In this document: positions 1 through 7,154 of the stretch, piece after piece
How the letters are laid out: each line of letters starts with the position of its first letter
Numbering within the stretch: the first letter of the stretch is position 1
NCBI GenBank assembly: GCA_022360135.1
Contig: JAKSDM010001247.1
Coordinates: 1-9,319, forward strand
Direction of reading: 5' to 3'
Source of the DNA: Pseudanabaenales cyanobacterium
Lineage (GTDB): Bacteria; Cyanobacteriota; Cyanobacteriia; Phormidesmidales; Phormidesmidaceae
Length of the DNA stretch: 9,319 nt
Translations under genes and position numbers: made by a program
The notes under the pieces: model-generated
Databases searched by the model: none
What the model was told of the DNA's origin: nothing
What the model saw: only the letters and a program-made list of their open reading frames with translations

Positions 1-404
1 ATAAAGACAGTGTCTCCCTCGGTTAGGGTGTTCGAATTGCCTAGTGCGGCTGTGGGGTAGAGCTGAGGACTGTTAAACTGGGCCACCGCCAGATCCATCT
101 CCGGCAGCATTTGGATTTGGTTGAAATCCAGCGGGTGAACACTATTGTCTGGGGTGACAACTGAGTACTCATCTTCTGTCTCGACGACATGCTTGGCCGT
201 GAGGACATAGTAGGTATCCCCCTGATTGTTAATCAGGATGCCAGACCCAGGACTCTGACCGTTGACTAGAACCGTTGTTTCCTTGGCGATCTGATTCACG
301 TCCGCCACATCCATTACAGCCAAGAGCTGAGGCTGAGCCAGCGCTAGGGCCGCCATGCCGATTAGGGTTGCCGGTAAACTATAGGAACAAAACTGGGCTT
401 TCAT
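1..404 (-). CDS. Trypsin-like serine protease, N-terminal part (cut by window edge)
   Basis: I read 134 codons from the ATG at 404-402 to the left edge with no stop. The N-terminus has a hydrophobic stretch (about residues 10-23) ending in Ala/Gln-rich sequence, consistent with a Sec signal peptide and action in the periplasm or outside the cell. From about residue 40 the sequence resembles the first half of a chymotrypsin-fold (S1/HtrA-like) domain: G-S-G-I-L at 53-57, then T-A-K-H-V-V with the likely catalytic His at 72, and M-D-L-A-V with the likely catalytic Asp at 104. The Ser-containing half lies outside the window. GGAG sits 7 bases before the start codon. The gene begins 14 bases after the COP23-domain gene, so the two are probably co-transcribed. 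Cyanobacterial proteases of this type often carry C-terminal TPR repeats, which cannot be checked here. The protease call is fairly firm; its substrate is unknown. Confidence 0.8.
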   Translation of the reverse strand, partial: MKAQFCSYSLPATLIGMAALALAQPQLLAVMDVADVNQIAKETTVLVNGQSPGSGILINNQGDTYYVLTAKHVVETEDEYSVVTPDNSVHPLDFNQIQMLPEMDLAVAQFNSPQLYPTAALGNSNTLTEGDTVF

Positions 405-418
405 AGTTGAACTCCAAG

Positions 419-928
419 CTAATAGCCTGCGGTATTATATTCCCCCCCGAGGTAGCGCATCAGATCAACATAAGCACGCGGCCCAGTATGACTGATGGGT
501 CCCTCGGTGGGAAGACGGATACGGAGAATGCGCTGGAGCGCTGTTCTGGGAGATCTAGTAGTTTGGAGAGCGAACAGCGTGCCTCGACAGCCTCCCCCTA
601 CGTATTCTGTGACACAGGCAACTAATTGTCCCTGTGTTCGCCCTGTGGTGATGTAGTTCAGAGCTCCGTTATCGTGATAGATCTGGAAACGCTGAGAACC
701 CGTTTCACATTCGGCCTGTTGAGTGGTGTTGGGGGCAATTGCAATATCAGGAGAATTCCAAAACACAACTGGCGCCTCGCCCTGGGGAGTCTGGGCGATT
801 GTGGTGGGGACGCCGTCCCGGATGGCGCATCGAAAAGTAACCTCCGCAGCTAGGCTAGAAGACAGTGTGACAATATTGCTGCTGAGGGCGATCGCAATTA
901 GTAGAAGACTGGAGCGCAAATTATCCAT
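419..928 (-). CDS. COP23-domain secreted protein
   Basis: A 169-residue protein with a signal peptide (hydrophobic residues 8-27, A-A at 27-28 before E-V-T-F), so probably exported. The mature part matches my memory of the COP23 (circadian oscillating protein, 23 kDa) family first described in Cyanothece: T-F-R-C near the new N-terminus, P-V-V-F-W after a P-T-T-I-A-Q-T segment, S-Q-R-F-Q-I-Y-H-D-N-G, L-N-Y-I-T-T-G-R, and L-Q-R-I-L near the end. Four Cys (34, 74, 105, 114) could form two disulfides. The family is membrane- or envelope-associated and its biochemical role is not established. The start is the ATG at 928-926; the Shine-Dalgarno is weak (GGTGG). It is the first gene of a likely operon with the serine protease downstream. 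A HIP1 octamer lies inside the signal-peptide region. Family assignment is from motif memory, without a search. Confidence 0.82.
   Translation of the reverse strand: MDNLRSSLLLIAIALSSNIVTLSSSLAAEVTFRCAIRDGVPTTIAQTPQGEAPVVFWNSPDIAIAPNTTQQAECETGSQRFQIYHDNGALNYITTGRTQGQLVACVTEYVGGGCRGTLFALQTTRSPRTALQRILRIRLPTEGPISHTGPRAYVDLMRYLGGEYNTAGY
888..895. repeat. HIP1 octamer GCGATCGC (one of five in the window)
   Basis: The palindrome GCGATCGC occurs at 888-895, 1500-1507, 3239-3246, 5218-5225 and 8652-8659, all inside coding sequence. HIP1 is strongly over-represented in many cyanobacterial genomes, and five copies in 9.3 kb is far above chance. It is the simplest taxonomic marker in the window. Confidence 0.9.
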
Positions 929-1326
929 TCAGACCACCAACTTGATCCATCTGTTTTGAGGTGTGCATGAGTTATCCGAAAAGGCGCTATAGCAATGTTT
1001 GCTTGAAGGCGCCCCTCTCAGCGAAGTCAAGTGTCAAGTGTAAGGATGTAGAGAATGTCACCGAGAGCCACACTGTTGCCCGTATCTTTAATTAAAGTTT
1101 TAGCGTGCAGAAGCAACTTCCTGGAATTACCCTCATGGGGTACTTTTAATCCTTGCCGACCACAATCCTTGCCGTGAGTGTCCGCTGTCATGGCGTCGCT
1201 GTCTCTGAACTCAAAACTGGATTCCCCATTGGATTTCTCCCTTGCTTGATGTCTGGCGCCCTAAAACAGGGCATGCTAAAACTTATTAGACGGCGATTCC
1301 GGATCGCTTCAAGCAAAGGTAATGCC
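929..1326. other. Divergent intergenic region between the COP23 gene and the ParA-like gene
   Basis: About 400 bases lie between two divergent starts and should hold both promoters. I see no sigma-70 promoter with two good boxes. Visible structure: a 31-base interrupted hairpin at 983-1013 (listed separately), the palindrome TTTAATTAAA around 1087-1096, and a small hairpin GCCCT-AAAAC-AGGGC at 1258-1272 in the leader of the ParA-like gene. The ParA frame is open back to a TTG at 1153, but that stretch does not look like part of the ATPase fold. Confidence 0.6.
983..1013. other. Interrupted inverted repeat / hairpin in the divergent promoter region
   Basis: GGCGC (983-987) pairs with GCGCC (1009-1013), and inside it AGCAA (991-995) pairs with TTGCT (999-1003) around the loop TGT, leaving an internal loop of TAT opposite TGAAG. 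Read on the minus strand it is followed by CTTTTC, giving it a terminator-like look in the leader of the COP23 gene, 55 bases before its start. It could be an attenuator, a protein-binding site or chance. Confidence 0.35.
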
Positions 1327-2109
1327 ATGGCTAAGATTGTCTCTGTCCATTCCTTTCGCGGCGGCACGGGGAAGTCGAATTCAACCGCTAACTTAGCTGC
1401 CGCCATCGCGCTTCAGGGAAATCGTGTCGGCATTGTCGATACAGACATTCAGTCTCCAGGTATTCACGTTCTGTTTGGTTTTGACGAAAATAAGCTGGAG
1501 CGATCGCTGAATGACTATCTCTGGGGACGTTGCGGCGTCCAAGCGACGGCTTATGATGTCACTTCGGCCCTGAAAGGAGCTGGAGCGGCTTGCAGCCGCA
1601 TTTACCTGATACCTTCCAGTTTAAGGGCTGGAGAGATTGCTCGAGTTTTGCGCGAAGGCTATGATGTCGGTCTACTCAACGATGGCTTTCAAGATCTGAT
1701 TCGAATTCTGGATCTAGATTATCTCTTGATCGATACTCATCCCGGTCTGAACGAAGAAACGCTTCTCTCCATCAGCATTTCAGATATCCTGATTTTGATC
1801 TTACGGCCAGACCAGCAAGATTTTCAGGGCACTGCCGTCACCGTGGATATTGCTCGTAAACTAGAGGTTCCTCAACTGTTGATCATTGTCAACAAAGTGC
1901 TTGCCTCGTTTGATTTTACGGTTTTGAAAGCTCAGGTAGAAAACACCTATGGCGCTCCAGTGGCCGGAATTTTCCCCCTCTCTGAGGAAATGATTCAATT
2001 AGGCAGCAGCGATATTTTCTATCTATGTTATCCCGATCATCTCTTCAGTCAAGCGATTCGGTCGGTGGCGGAGCAGTTGATAGGTGAGTCAGTTAAGTTG
2101 AGTTTCTAA
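1327..2109 (+). CDS. MinD/ParA-family P-loop ATPase
   Basis: A 260-residue protein taken from the ATG at 1327. AAAGG lies about 8 bases upstream, and the expected N-terminal strand (A-K-I-V-S-V-H-S) of a ParA fold follows at once. The frame stays open to a TTG at 1153, but those extra 58 codons do not resemble the family. Motifs: deviant Walker A R-G-G-T-G-K-S at 11-17, switch I V-D-T-D at 37-40, Walker B-like L-L-I-D-T-H-P-G at 133-140, and I-V-N-K at 187-190 for base recognition. The usual signature Lys at the first position of K-G-G-x-G-K-S/T is Arg here. Members of this superfamily dimerise on ATP and position DNA, cell-division proteins or large protein cargo. No ParB, MinC/MinE, carboxysome (McdB) or flagellar partner is visible, so cargo is unknown. 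The C-terminus lacks an obvious MinD-type amphipathic membrane helix. Superfamily is firm, role is not. Confidence 0.88.
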   Translation: MAKIVSVHSFRGGTGKSNSTANLAAAIALQGNRVGIVDTDIQSPGIHVLFGFDENKLERSLNDYLWGRCGVQATAYDVTSALKGAGAACSRIYLIPSSLRAGEIARVLREGYDVGLLNDGFQDLIRILDLDYLLIDTHPGLNEETLLSISISDILILILRPDQQDFQGTAVTVDIARKLEVPQLLIIVNKVLASFDFTVLKAQVENTYGAPVAGIFPLSEEMIQLGSSDIFYLCYPDHLFSQAIRSVAEQLIGESVKLSF

Positions 2110-2505
2110 TCTCTCTCTCATATCAGGTTTGAAACAGTCTGATAATGTATATTGAGTTTTTTCAAGCCTGTTTAAAGCTGATTTTAGATACGTCCAATCT
2201 TGACGGAAGCGATTAATTCAGTTTCCATTTTCAATCTGTCCACTGTGAATTAACCAGGTATCCCCTTAAGCCGGATCGTTTTGGCTGGTCAAGAATCCAG
2301 AAGTTAGGAGTCAAGACAGAAGTGTTCAGAAAATCCTGTTAGGTATGACTAGGCCCCCAGATTTTTCCATCATTTGAACCGAAGTTTACACAAAAAGCTC
2401 AACCCTCTCAGATTAGCTTTCTCCTGGATTTTGAATTCTGTCTCAGACATAATTTCTCACTTTAAGTTGACGCCCAATTAACCTTTACCTAAAGGCCGTA
2501 ATCAG
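2110..2505 (+). other. Intergenic gap between the ParA-like and radical SAM genes
   Basis: Almost 400 bases without a convincing gene. It contains the weak hairpin at 2121-2144 and a 23-codon frame (ATG at 2145, TAA ending at 2216) with no Shine-Dalgarno. Two TTGACG hexamers (about 2199 and 2467) lack a good -10 box at the right distance. Just before the radical SAM start, CCTTT (2482-2486) can pair with AAAGG (2491-2495), which is also the only Shine-Dalgarno candidate for that gene. I see no tRNA or repeat. Confidence 0.5.
2121..2144 (+). terminator. Weak candidate terminator after the ParA-like gene
   Basis: TATCAG (2121-2126) pairs with CTGATA (2139-2144), 12 bases after the stop codon, and a run of six T follows at about 2157-2162. 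The stem is short, AT-rich, and the T-run is 12 bases away from it. AAACAG (2132-2137) can instead pair with CTGTTT (2168-2173). This is only a weak candidate. Confidence 0.3.
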
Positions 2506-3582
2506 ATGTATCGTCTAGATCGTTTTCACATCGAAGTGACTAATGTCTGTAACTTTAAGTGCGAATTCTGTCCAGACGCTATCATGAATCGACGGCGAGG
2601 GCATATGGATCTGGCGCTACTAGAAAAAGCTTTAGATCAAATTGCCGCCAATCGCATTGCTCGCATCATTACCTTTCATCTGATGGGGGAACCCTTGATT
2701 TATCCCCACATTTTTGAGGCCATCCAAATGGCCGCAGATCGTGGGCTAGAACTTCATTTAACGACCAACGGCAGCACCTTTCACCTCAAACCAGATCATA
2801 TTGAAAACCTGATTGCGTCTGGTATTCCCAAGGTGACCATTTCACTTCAGACCCCCGATCCAGTCACTTTTATCATTCGCGGCGCGCCTCCCAGGTTGAA
2901 GCCGAAAGACTACTTTGACGGCATCACCCGCTATGTCCAGGCCAATCTAGCGGATGTCCACTCGAAAACACGCATCCATATCAAGTTTCTTGACACGACG
3001 CCCCATCCTTTTCTAGTGCCTCATAAACCGATGACGGTGGTGGCGGGCAAAGCTCAGATGCAACGTGAACTTCAACGTTGGGCGGATCGCCTACTGGTCG
3101 GTTATGTCAATCGCTCCACCCAGGATGGGATACAGCAACAAATTCAACGTTACAAGTCTGGGCGCTGGCAGGTGATCGAGCTGGATCCGAAATTAGCGAT
3201 AGAAACGTTTCCTCTAGACAGTTGGGGTAATGTAGAAAGCGATCGCGTTATTCCTGCTACTTTTGGCTACTGTAATGGCGCCTCTCAACAAGCAGGCGTT
3301 CTCTATAACGGCGCTGTTGTTCCCTGTTGCAAAGACTTTGAAGGGCAGATTCCATTAGGCGATCTCAACTATCAATCCCTAACCGAAATTCTGAATAACC
3401 AACCTGCCTGCAGTCTACGTAATGGGTTCAACCGCTTTAAGGTGACCCATCCGATTTGCCAGCGTTGTATGGGCGCCGACACCGCTCAAAAAACTCTCCT
3501 GAGGCAGATCGGATCCATTGTCTATTTCAAGGCTTACAGCCCCCTGATGAAAAAACTCCATCCTGGCTGGGGAGAGGTTTAG
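2506..3582 (+). CDS. Radical SAM enzyme with reduced SPASM/twitch-type C-terminal domain
   Basis: A 358-residue protein. The N-terminal radical SAM core starts almost at residue 1: C-N-F-K-C-E-F-C gives the CX3CX2C motif (Cys 15, 19, 22) that binds the 4Fe-4S cluster cleaving S-adenosylmethionine, followed by M-G-E-P at 60-63 (SAM amino-group motif) and T-T-N-G-S at 86-90. The C-terminal region has Cys256, Gly269 and Cys274 in a CX12GX4C arrangement, then C-Q-R-C (318, 321). This resembles the first part of a SPASM domain, without the final CX5CX3C, so one auxiliary cluster is likely (Cys 256, 274, 318, 321). Cys275 and Cys302 are extra. Such enzymes modify peptides, proteins or small molecules; no precursor peptide or pathway gene is visible nearby, so the substrate is unknown. 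AAAGG lies 10 bases before the ATG. The gene faces argS, with 59 bases between the two stop codons. Confidence 0.88.
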   Translation: MYRLDRFHIEVTNVCNFKCEFCPDAIMNRRRGHMDLALLEKALDQIAANRIARIITFHLMGEPLIYPHIFEAIQMAADRGLELHLTTNGSTFHLKPDHIENLIASGIPKVTISLQTPDPVTFIIRGAPPRLKPKDYFDGITRYVQANLADVHSKTRIHIKFLDTTPHPFLVPHKPMTVVAGKAQMQRELQRWADRLLVGYVNRSTQDGIQQQIQRYKSGRWQVIELDPKLAIETFPLDSWGNVESDRVIPATFGYCNGASQQAGVLYNGAVVPCCKDFEGQIPLGDLNYQSLTEILNNQPACSLRNGFNRFKVTHPICQRCMGADTAQKTLLRQIGSIVYFKAYSPLMKKLHPGWGEV

Positions 3583-3617
3583 ACGAAGAATAGTCTAAGC
3601 AGCAGCAGGCTGAGCTG

Positions 3618-3641
3618 ATGAAGCGCCTTAATGTGCTTCAT
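3618..3641. terminator. Putative bidirectional terminator hairpin between radical SAM gene and argS
   Basis: ATGAAGCGC (3618-3626) and GTGCTTCAT (3633-3641) form a nine-pair stem with one G-T wobble and the six-base loop CTTAAT. It abuts the argS stop codon at 3642-3644 and lies 36 bases after the radical SAM stop. The T-tracts are short (TTT on the plus side), so termination efficiency is uncertain, but a hairpin between convergent genes is the expected layout. Confidence 0.5.
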
Positions 3642-5402
3642 TTACATCCGCTCCAGAACCGGGATCCCTAACAGCGATAGCCCTAACTTGAGTGTCCGCG
3701 CCGTCAGATCGCACAACACTAATCGAGAGGTGTGTTGCGGTTCTGCTGCTTGGAGCACTGTGCAGCGATCATAGAACTGATTGAATTTTTGGCTCAGTTC
3801 AAACAAATATTGACAAAGCCGATTAGGTAGCAAGTCTTTTTCTACCTCAGCTAAAATTTCATCTAACTGCAGCAGATGTTTTGCCAATGTCAGCTCTGTT
3901 TCATCGTCCAGATGAATTGGGTTAGCGGCGCTGAGTTGATCAAAATCAATGCCTCCCTTGCGGCTGATTCCCTGCACCCGAACATAGGCATAGAGCATAT
4001 AGGGCGCGGTGTTACCTTGCAGCGCTAACATTTTGTCGTAGCTGAAAATATAATTGCTGGTGCGATTTTGGCTGAGGTCGGCATACTTGAGCGCGGCAAT
4101 TCCAACCACCTGATTAACTTTGGCTTTGAACGCCGCCATCTCTTGACGCCCTTCTTGCTTGAGTCGAGCTTCCAGATCCGCCGAGGCGTAGGCAATTGCT
4201 TCTTCTAACAGTTCTCTTAGCGGCAGGGCTTCCCCAGAGCGGCTCTTGAGTTTTTTGCCGCCTTCTCCCAAGATTAATCCAAACGGGGTGTGGACAAATT
4301 CAACGTCATCTGTGATCCAGCCTGCTCGCCGTCCCACCTGGAAGATCTGAGCAAAGTGATTCGTTTGTTCAGCCCCAACGGGGTAAATCACTCGCTGCGC
4401 CTGATCCTCCTTAACGCGATAGCGAATTGCCGCCAGATCAGTTGTGGCATAGTTATAGCCGCCATTAGATTTTTGAATAATCAGGGGAAGCGGTTTTCCC
4501 GCTTTGTTCGTAAACCCTTCCAGGAAAACGCATTGAGCCCCTTCATCTTCCACCAGTAACCCTTTTTGCTTCAGGTCTTTTATCACATCCGGTAAGAGCG
4601 GATTATAAAAAGATTCACCCCGTTCGATGACGGGCAAAATACCCAGCAAGTCATAAATCACTTGATAGGCTTGCCGGGAGAGTTCACAGACAATCTTCCA
4701 GGCGCGTAATGTCTCTTCATCGCCAGCCTGCAATTGGACGACGGCCATCCGGGCTGCCTCGCGGAAAGTCTCGTCTTGATCAAATCGTTTTTTAGCTTGA
4801 CGATAAAACGTAGAGAGTTCTCCTAGCTCCAGCGTTTCGGTCGTTTGCATAGCTTTTGGGTAGGCCTCTCGTAGGTAGGCGATTAGCATCCCAAACGGCG
4901 TTCCCCAGTCGCCCACATGGCTAATCCGTAAGATGGTATGACCCTGAAATTCGAGAATCCTGGCGATACAGTCTCCAATAATGGCGGATCGCAGATGCCC
5001 CACATGCATTTCTTTAGCAATATTAGCGCTGGGATAATCCACAATTACTCGCTTGGGATCTGATGTCGGCTCTACTCCTAAACGAGGGTCTGTCTGGATG
5101 GATTTGAGCTGTGCTTCTAGATAGCTGGTTTTCAGAGATAGATTGATAAAACCCGGTCCGGCAATCGTAGGCGGCTGACAAATCTCACTGACGTCTAACT
5201 GCTGAACAATCTGTTCTGCGATCGCCCGTGGCTTATCCTTCAACCGTTTCGCCAACGACATCGCCACATTGGCCTGATAATCCCCAAACTTCGGATTACT
5301 CGCAGGCGTCAGAATCGGATCAGTCCCCGCTAACTCAGGGCCAAAGGCAGTGACTAAAGCTTGTTCAAAGCAGGATTTGAGTTGTGCGATCGTAGATTTC
5401 AT
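3642..5402 (-). CDS. argS: Arginyl-tRNA synthetase
   Basis: ArgRS attaches arginine to tRNA-Arg using ATP in the cytoplasm; class I synthetase. Taking the ATG at 5402-5400 gives 586 residues, typical of bacterial ArgRS. An upstream in-frame ATG at 5507 would add 35 residues unlike any synthetase, before the usual N-terminal domain (M-K-S-T-I-A-Q-L-K), so I reject it. Visible features: the N-terminal Add-1 domain with K-F-G-D-Y-Q-A-N (38-45); the HIGH motif as H-V-G-H (133-136); D-W-G-T-P-F-G at 165-171; a KMSKS-equivalent G-G-K-K-L-K-S-R-S-G (381-390), the usual divergent form in ArgRS; and the DALR anticodon-binding domain starting near N-T-A-P-Y-M-L-Y-A-Y (464-473). The C-terminal R-M matches the conserved ArgRS end, so the gene looks complete. 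No clear Shine-Dalgarno is visible. A TATGAT that could be a -10 box lies on the minus strand at 5496-5491, without a good -35. Confidence 0.97.
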   Translation of the reverse strand: MKSTIAQLKSCFEQALVTAFGPELAGTDPILTPASNPKFGDYQANVAMSLAKRLKDKPRAIAEQIVQQLDVSEICQPPTIAGPGFINLSLKTSYLEAQLKSIQTDPRLGVEPTSDPKRVIVDYPSANIAKEMHVGHLRSAIIGDCIARILEFQGHTILRISHVGDWGTPFGMLIAYLREAYPKAMQTTETLELGELSTFYRQAKKRFDQDETFREAARMAVVQLQAGDEETLRAWKIVCELSRQAYQVIYDLLGILPVIERGESFYNPLLPDVIKDLKQKGLLVEDEGAQCVFLEGFTNKAGKPLPLIIQKSNGGYNYATTDLAAIRYRVKEDQAQRVIYPVGAEQTNHFAQIFQVGRRAGWITDDVEFVHTPFGLILGEGGKKLKSRSGEALPLRELLEEAIAYASADLEARLKQEGRQEMAAFKAKVNQVVGIAALKYADLSQNRTSNYIFSYDKMLALQGNTAPYMLYAYVRVQGISRKGGIDFDQLSAANPIHLDDETELTLAKHLLQLDEILAEVEKDLLPNRLCQYLFELSQKFNQFYDRCTVLQAAEPQHTSRLVLCDLTARTLKLGLSLLGIPVLERM

Positions 5403-5596
5403 AGATATCAAGATAGAAACAGAAGCCAATAGCCAACTTCGATAACAGCACCAGAGCAGGTTTTTCCATAAGCCGTTACTCTGTAAATAAATCATAAGCG
5501 AGGACAATGCACACCTCTGGATTGGCGTCAGCTAGGCCGCCTTCCTGCTTCGACAACTCCTCCAATTGGGGTAGGGTAAGAGCTACTAGACTTTAT

Positions 5597-5989
5597 TCAT
5601 CGACATTGCAGCTTTGGGCTATTAAGGGATTCGTAGATCACAGGGACTTCTTTAGGCAGCCAGTTTTCCTGCAGTTCTTCAAAACTTTGAGGCAATAAGG
5701 CTTCAACTTTCATCGTATGACTCCCAATCTGACTTTGCTCAGTCCACAGCTCAATTGTGTAGGTTCCTGGTTGACTGGGGGTTAAAAACTCTGGTGTCGC
5801 AAACAGATCTTCAGACAAAACGCCTTGCAACCTATTGACCTCGCTAGCAATAGCATCCAGAATCCGGATTTCATACGCTGTCCCTGCAGATCCGGTCAGG
5901 TCAAAGTGGGAAGAACGATTAATAGCAGTGCGCTGTGGCAAGCGTAAATGTAAGGGCAAGGAATCGGGATTATGGCACTGGGCTGTCTC
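5597..5989 (-). pseudogene. Out-of-frame 3' part of the alpha/beta hydrolase gene
   Basis: In the +1 frame relative to the upstream hydrolase gene, the sequence is open from 6025 down to a TGA at 5599-5597. It has no ATG or GTG near its beginning; the first usable start is a TTG at 5959 with no Shine-Dalgarno. The translation continues plausibly across the junction (I-S-E-T-A-Q-C-H-N-P-D-S-L-P) and then gives a beta-rich segment (F-D-L-T-G-S-A-G-T-A-Y-E-I-R-I and P-G-T-Y-T-I-E-L-W-T-E-Q) that looks like an immunoglobulin-like or carbohydrate-binding C-terminal domain. I infer that it was, or still is, the C-terminal third of a protein of about 518 residues starting at 7154. A separate small gene is possible but less likely. 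Confidence 0.6.
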
Positions 5990-7154
5990 ACTTATATAGT
6001 TGATTTCCGTGCAGACCAGCGCTGCCTAGTGGACCTAATACGTCTGCTCTTTCAGGATCAGAAATCCCGGTTACCCGGAGCAACATATTGCGGGAATCTA
6101 TGTGACGGCGATAGAGAAAATCTCGCCAAAAGTGGAAATATTGTCCGCCACCGTATATGTCTGGGTAGGTAGGGGACACTTCAAAAGCCGTTGACAGCTC
6201 AGCGCCAATCGCGCCAAACACGCTGGCGAATACCCCACGCACCTGATTTCCCTCCATCTGAGCCAGCCGCCCTTCCAGAATGACTGAACCGAAGCCGCCT
6301 CGAGATCCCCCATTGAGAATAATCTGGGTGCGATCAAGGCCAAGATTATGCTCACCCCACTCTAAAGCGACATCCACAACCTGCTCAAATCCTTGCTGCG
6401 CCAGTAGAGAAGAGCGCCCTCCCCCATTAATGTGCATCATAATCAGATTGTCGCTGGCTGAACGCTGCAACGCGGTGAAGTAGGTGTAGAGAAACACAGG
6501 GGGTTGCTGCTGGAAAAGCTTAGTGTTGTTGGTATGGCCGTATCCTGGAATAAAAATAAACGGCGCATATCGCTTACCCACATCTGGATTCCAGTTGGGG
6601 GGCAAAATCCAAGTAACCAACAAATCATGGCCATCAACCTGAAAATGCTGATTAACGATGACCTGCAGCTTTACTTCTCCAAGGTCAGCCTTTTCCAATT
6701 TTGATAAAAAGGTCGTATCTGGCTTGATAAAGCGCATAATCACGCTTTTGCCCAGAACTCCAGCCGCTGTTTGCAGGGCCTGCCCCAGTTCTGGCGAACT
6801 GCAATCATAGGTTGTAATATCCGTGCGGGCATTGGGAAAGTGCGGCTGACGAGCATCCGTATGTACCACGTATTCACCATTTACATAGTCGGCTGCCGAT
6901 TCAATATAGACATCACTCCCTGTTCCGGGTGCAAAGCCAACGCCCTCCGTGTAATTTGTGTTGAGTGGGCCGTCCATCTCAAGCAACGCTTCCCATGAGT
7001 TTGAACCGGAGCAACGCTTTACCTCAGATGAAGGGGCTGGAGATGAAGCGTCTAAGAGACTCTCCATGCTGTTGCTCCAGGCTATGAAAGCAGTGATCAA
7101 GAGGATTCCTCCCCAGAAACGCCATCTGATTAATCTCAAGATCGTCTTAATCAT
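5988..7154 (-). CDS. Exported alpha/beta hydrolase (esterase/peptidase-like), frame ends early
   Basis: A 388-residue frame from the ATG at 7154-7152, with AGGGA about 12 bases upstream. The N-terminus has basic residues (R7, R10, R12) followed by a hydrophobic segment at 14-25, so a signal peptide or membrane anchor places the catalytic part outside the cytoplasm. The hydrolase core shows P-P-N-W at 185-188, F-I-P-G-Y-G-H at 201-207 (oxyanion-hole region) and the nucleophile elbow G-G-S-R-G at 282-286 with Ser284. This resembles putative esterases or prolyl-oligopeptidase-like S9 enzymes; the substrate cannot be read from sequence. The frame stops at a TGA (5990-5988) just after I-S-D-P-E (364-368) and G-L-H-G (380-383), about where the Asp and His of the triad are expected, and an out-of-frame continuation follows. 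The C-terminus is therefore probably truncated by an indel, a sequence error or, less likely, programmed frameshifting. Confidence 0.78.
   Translation of the reverse strand: MIKTILRLIRWRFWGGILLITAFIAWSNSMESLLDASSPAPSSEVKRCSGSNSWEALLEMDGPLNTNYTEGVGFAPGTGSDVYIESAADYVNGEYVVHTDARQPHFPNARTDITTYDCSSPELGQALQTAAGVLGKSVIMRFIKPDTTFLSKLEKADLGEVKLQVIVNQHFQVDGHDLLVTWILPPNWNPDVGKRYAPFIFIPGYGHTNNTKLFQQQPPVFLYTYFTALQRSASDNLIMMHINGGGRSSLLAQQGFEQVVDVALEWGEHNLGLDRTQIILNGGSRGGFGSVILEGRLAQMEGNQVRGVFASVFGAIGAELSTAFEVSPTYPDIYGGGQYFHFWRDFLYRRHIDSRNMLLRVTGISDPERADVLGPLGSAGLHGNQLYK

Noticed and set aside
1153..1326. Longer ParA-like protein starting from TTG at 1153 (58 extra residues)
   Set aside because: The extra segment does not resemble the ATPase fold, the ParA N-terminal strand begins right after the ATG at 1327, and AAAGG lies just upstream of that ATG.
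2145..2216. 23-codon open frame as a possible precursor peptide for the radical SAM enzyme
   Set aside because: It has no Shine-Dalgarno, overlaps a possible terminator, and contains no leader/core features I can recognise. It is probably chance.
2467..2495. TTGACG as the -35 box of a radical SAM promoter
   Set aside because: At 17 bases the -10 would be TAAAGG, which matches the consensus at only three positions.
5491..5496. TATGAT on the minus strand as argS -10 box
   Set aside because: No acceptable -35 hexamer lies 16-18 bases upstream, so I noted it in the argS entry only.
5403..5507. N-terminal extension of ArgRS by 35 residues
   Set aside because: The extension is Trp/Cys/Leu-rich and unlike synthetases. 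Starting at 5402 gives the usual 586-residue protein with the expected N-terminal domain.
5507..5698. Plus-strand open frame overlapping the argS upstream region and hydrolase end
   Set aside because: No Shine-Dalgarno, no recognisable domain, and it overlaps the better-supported minus-strand coding sequence.
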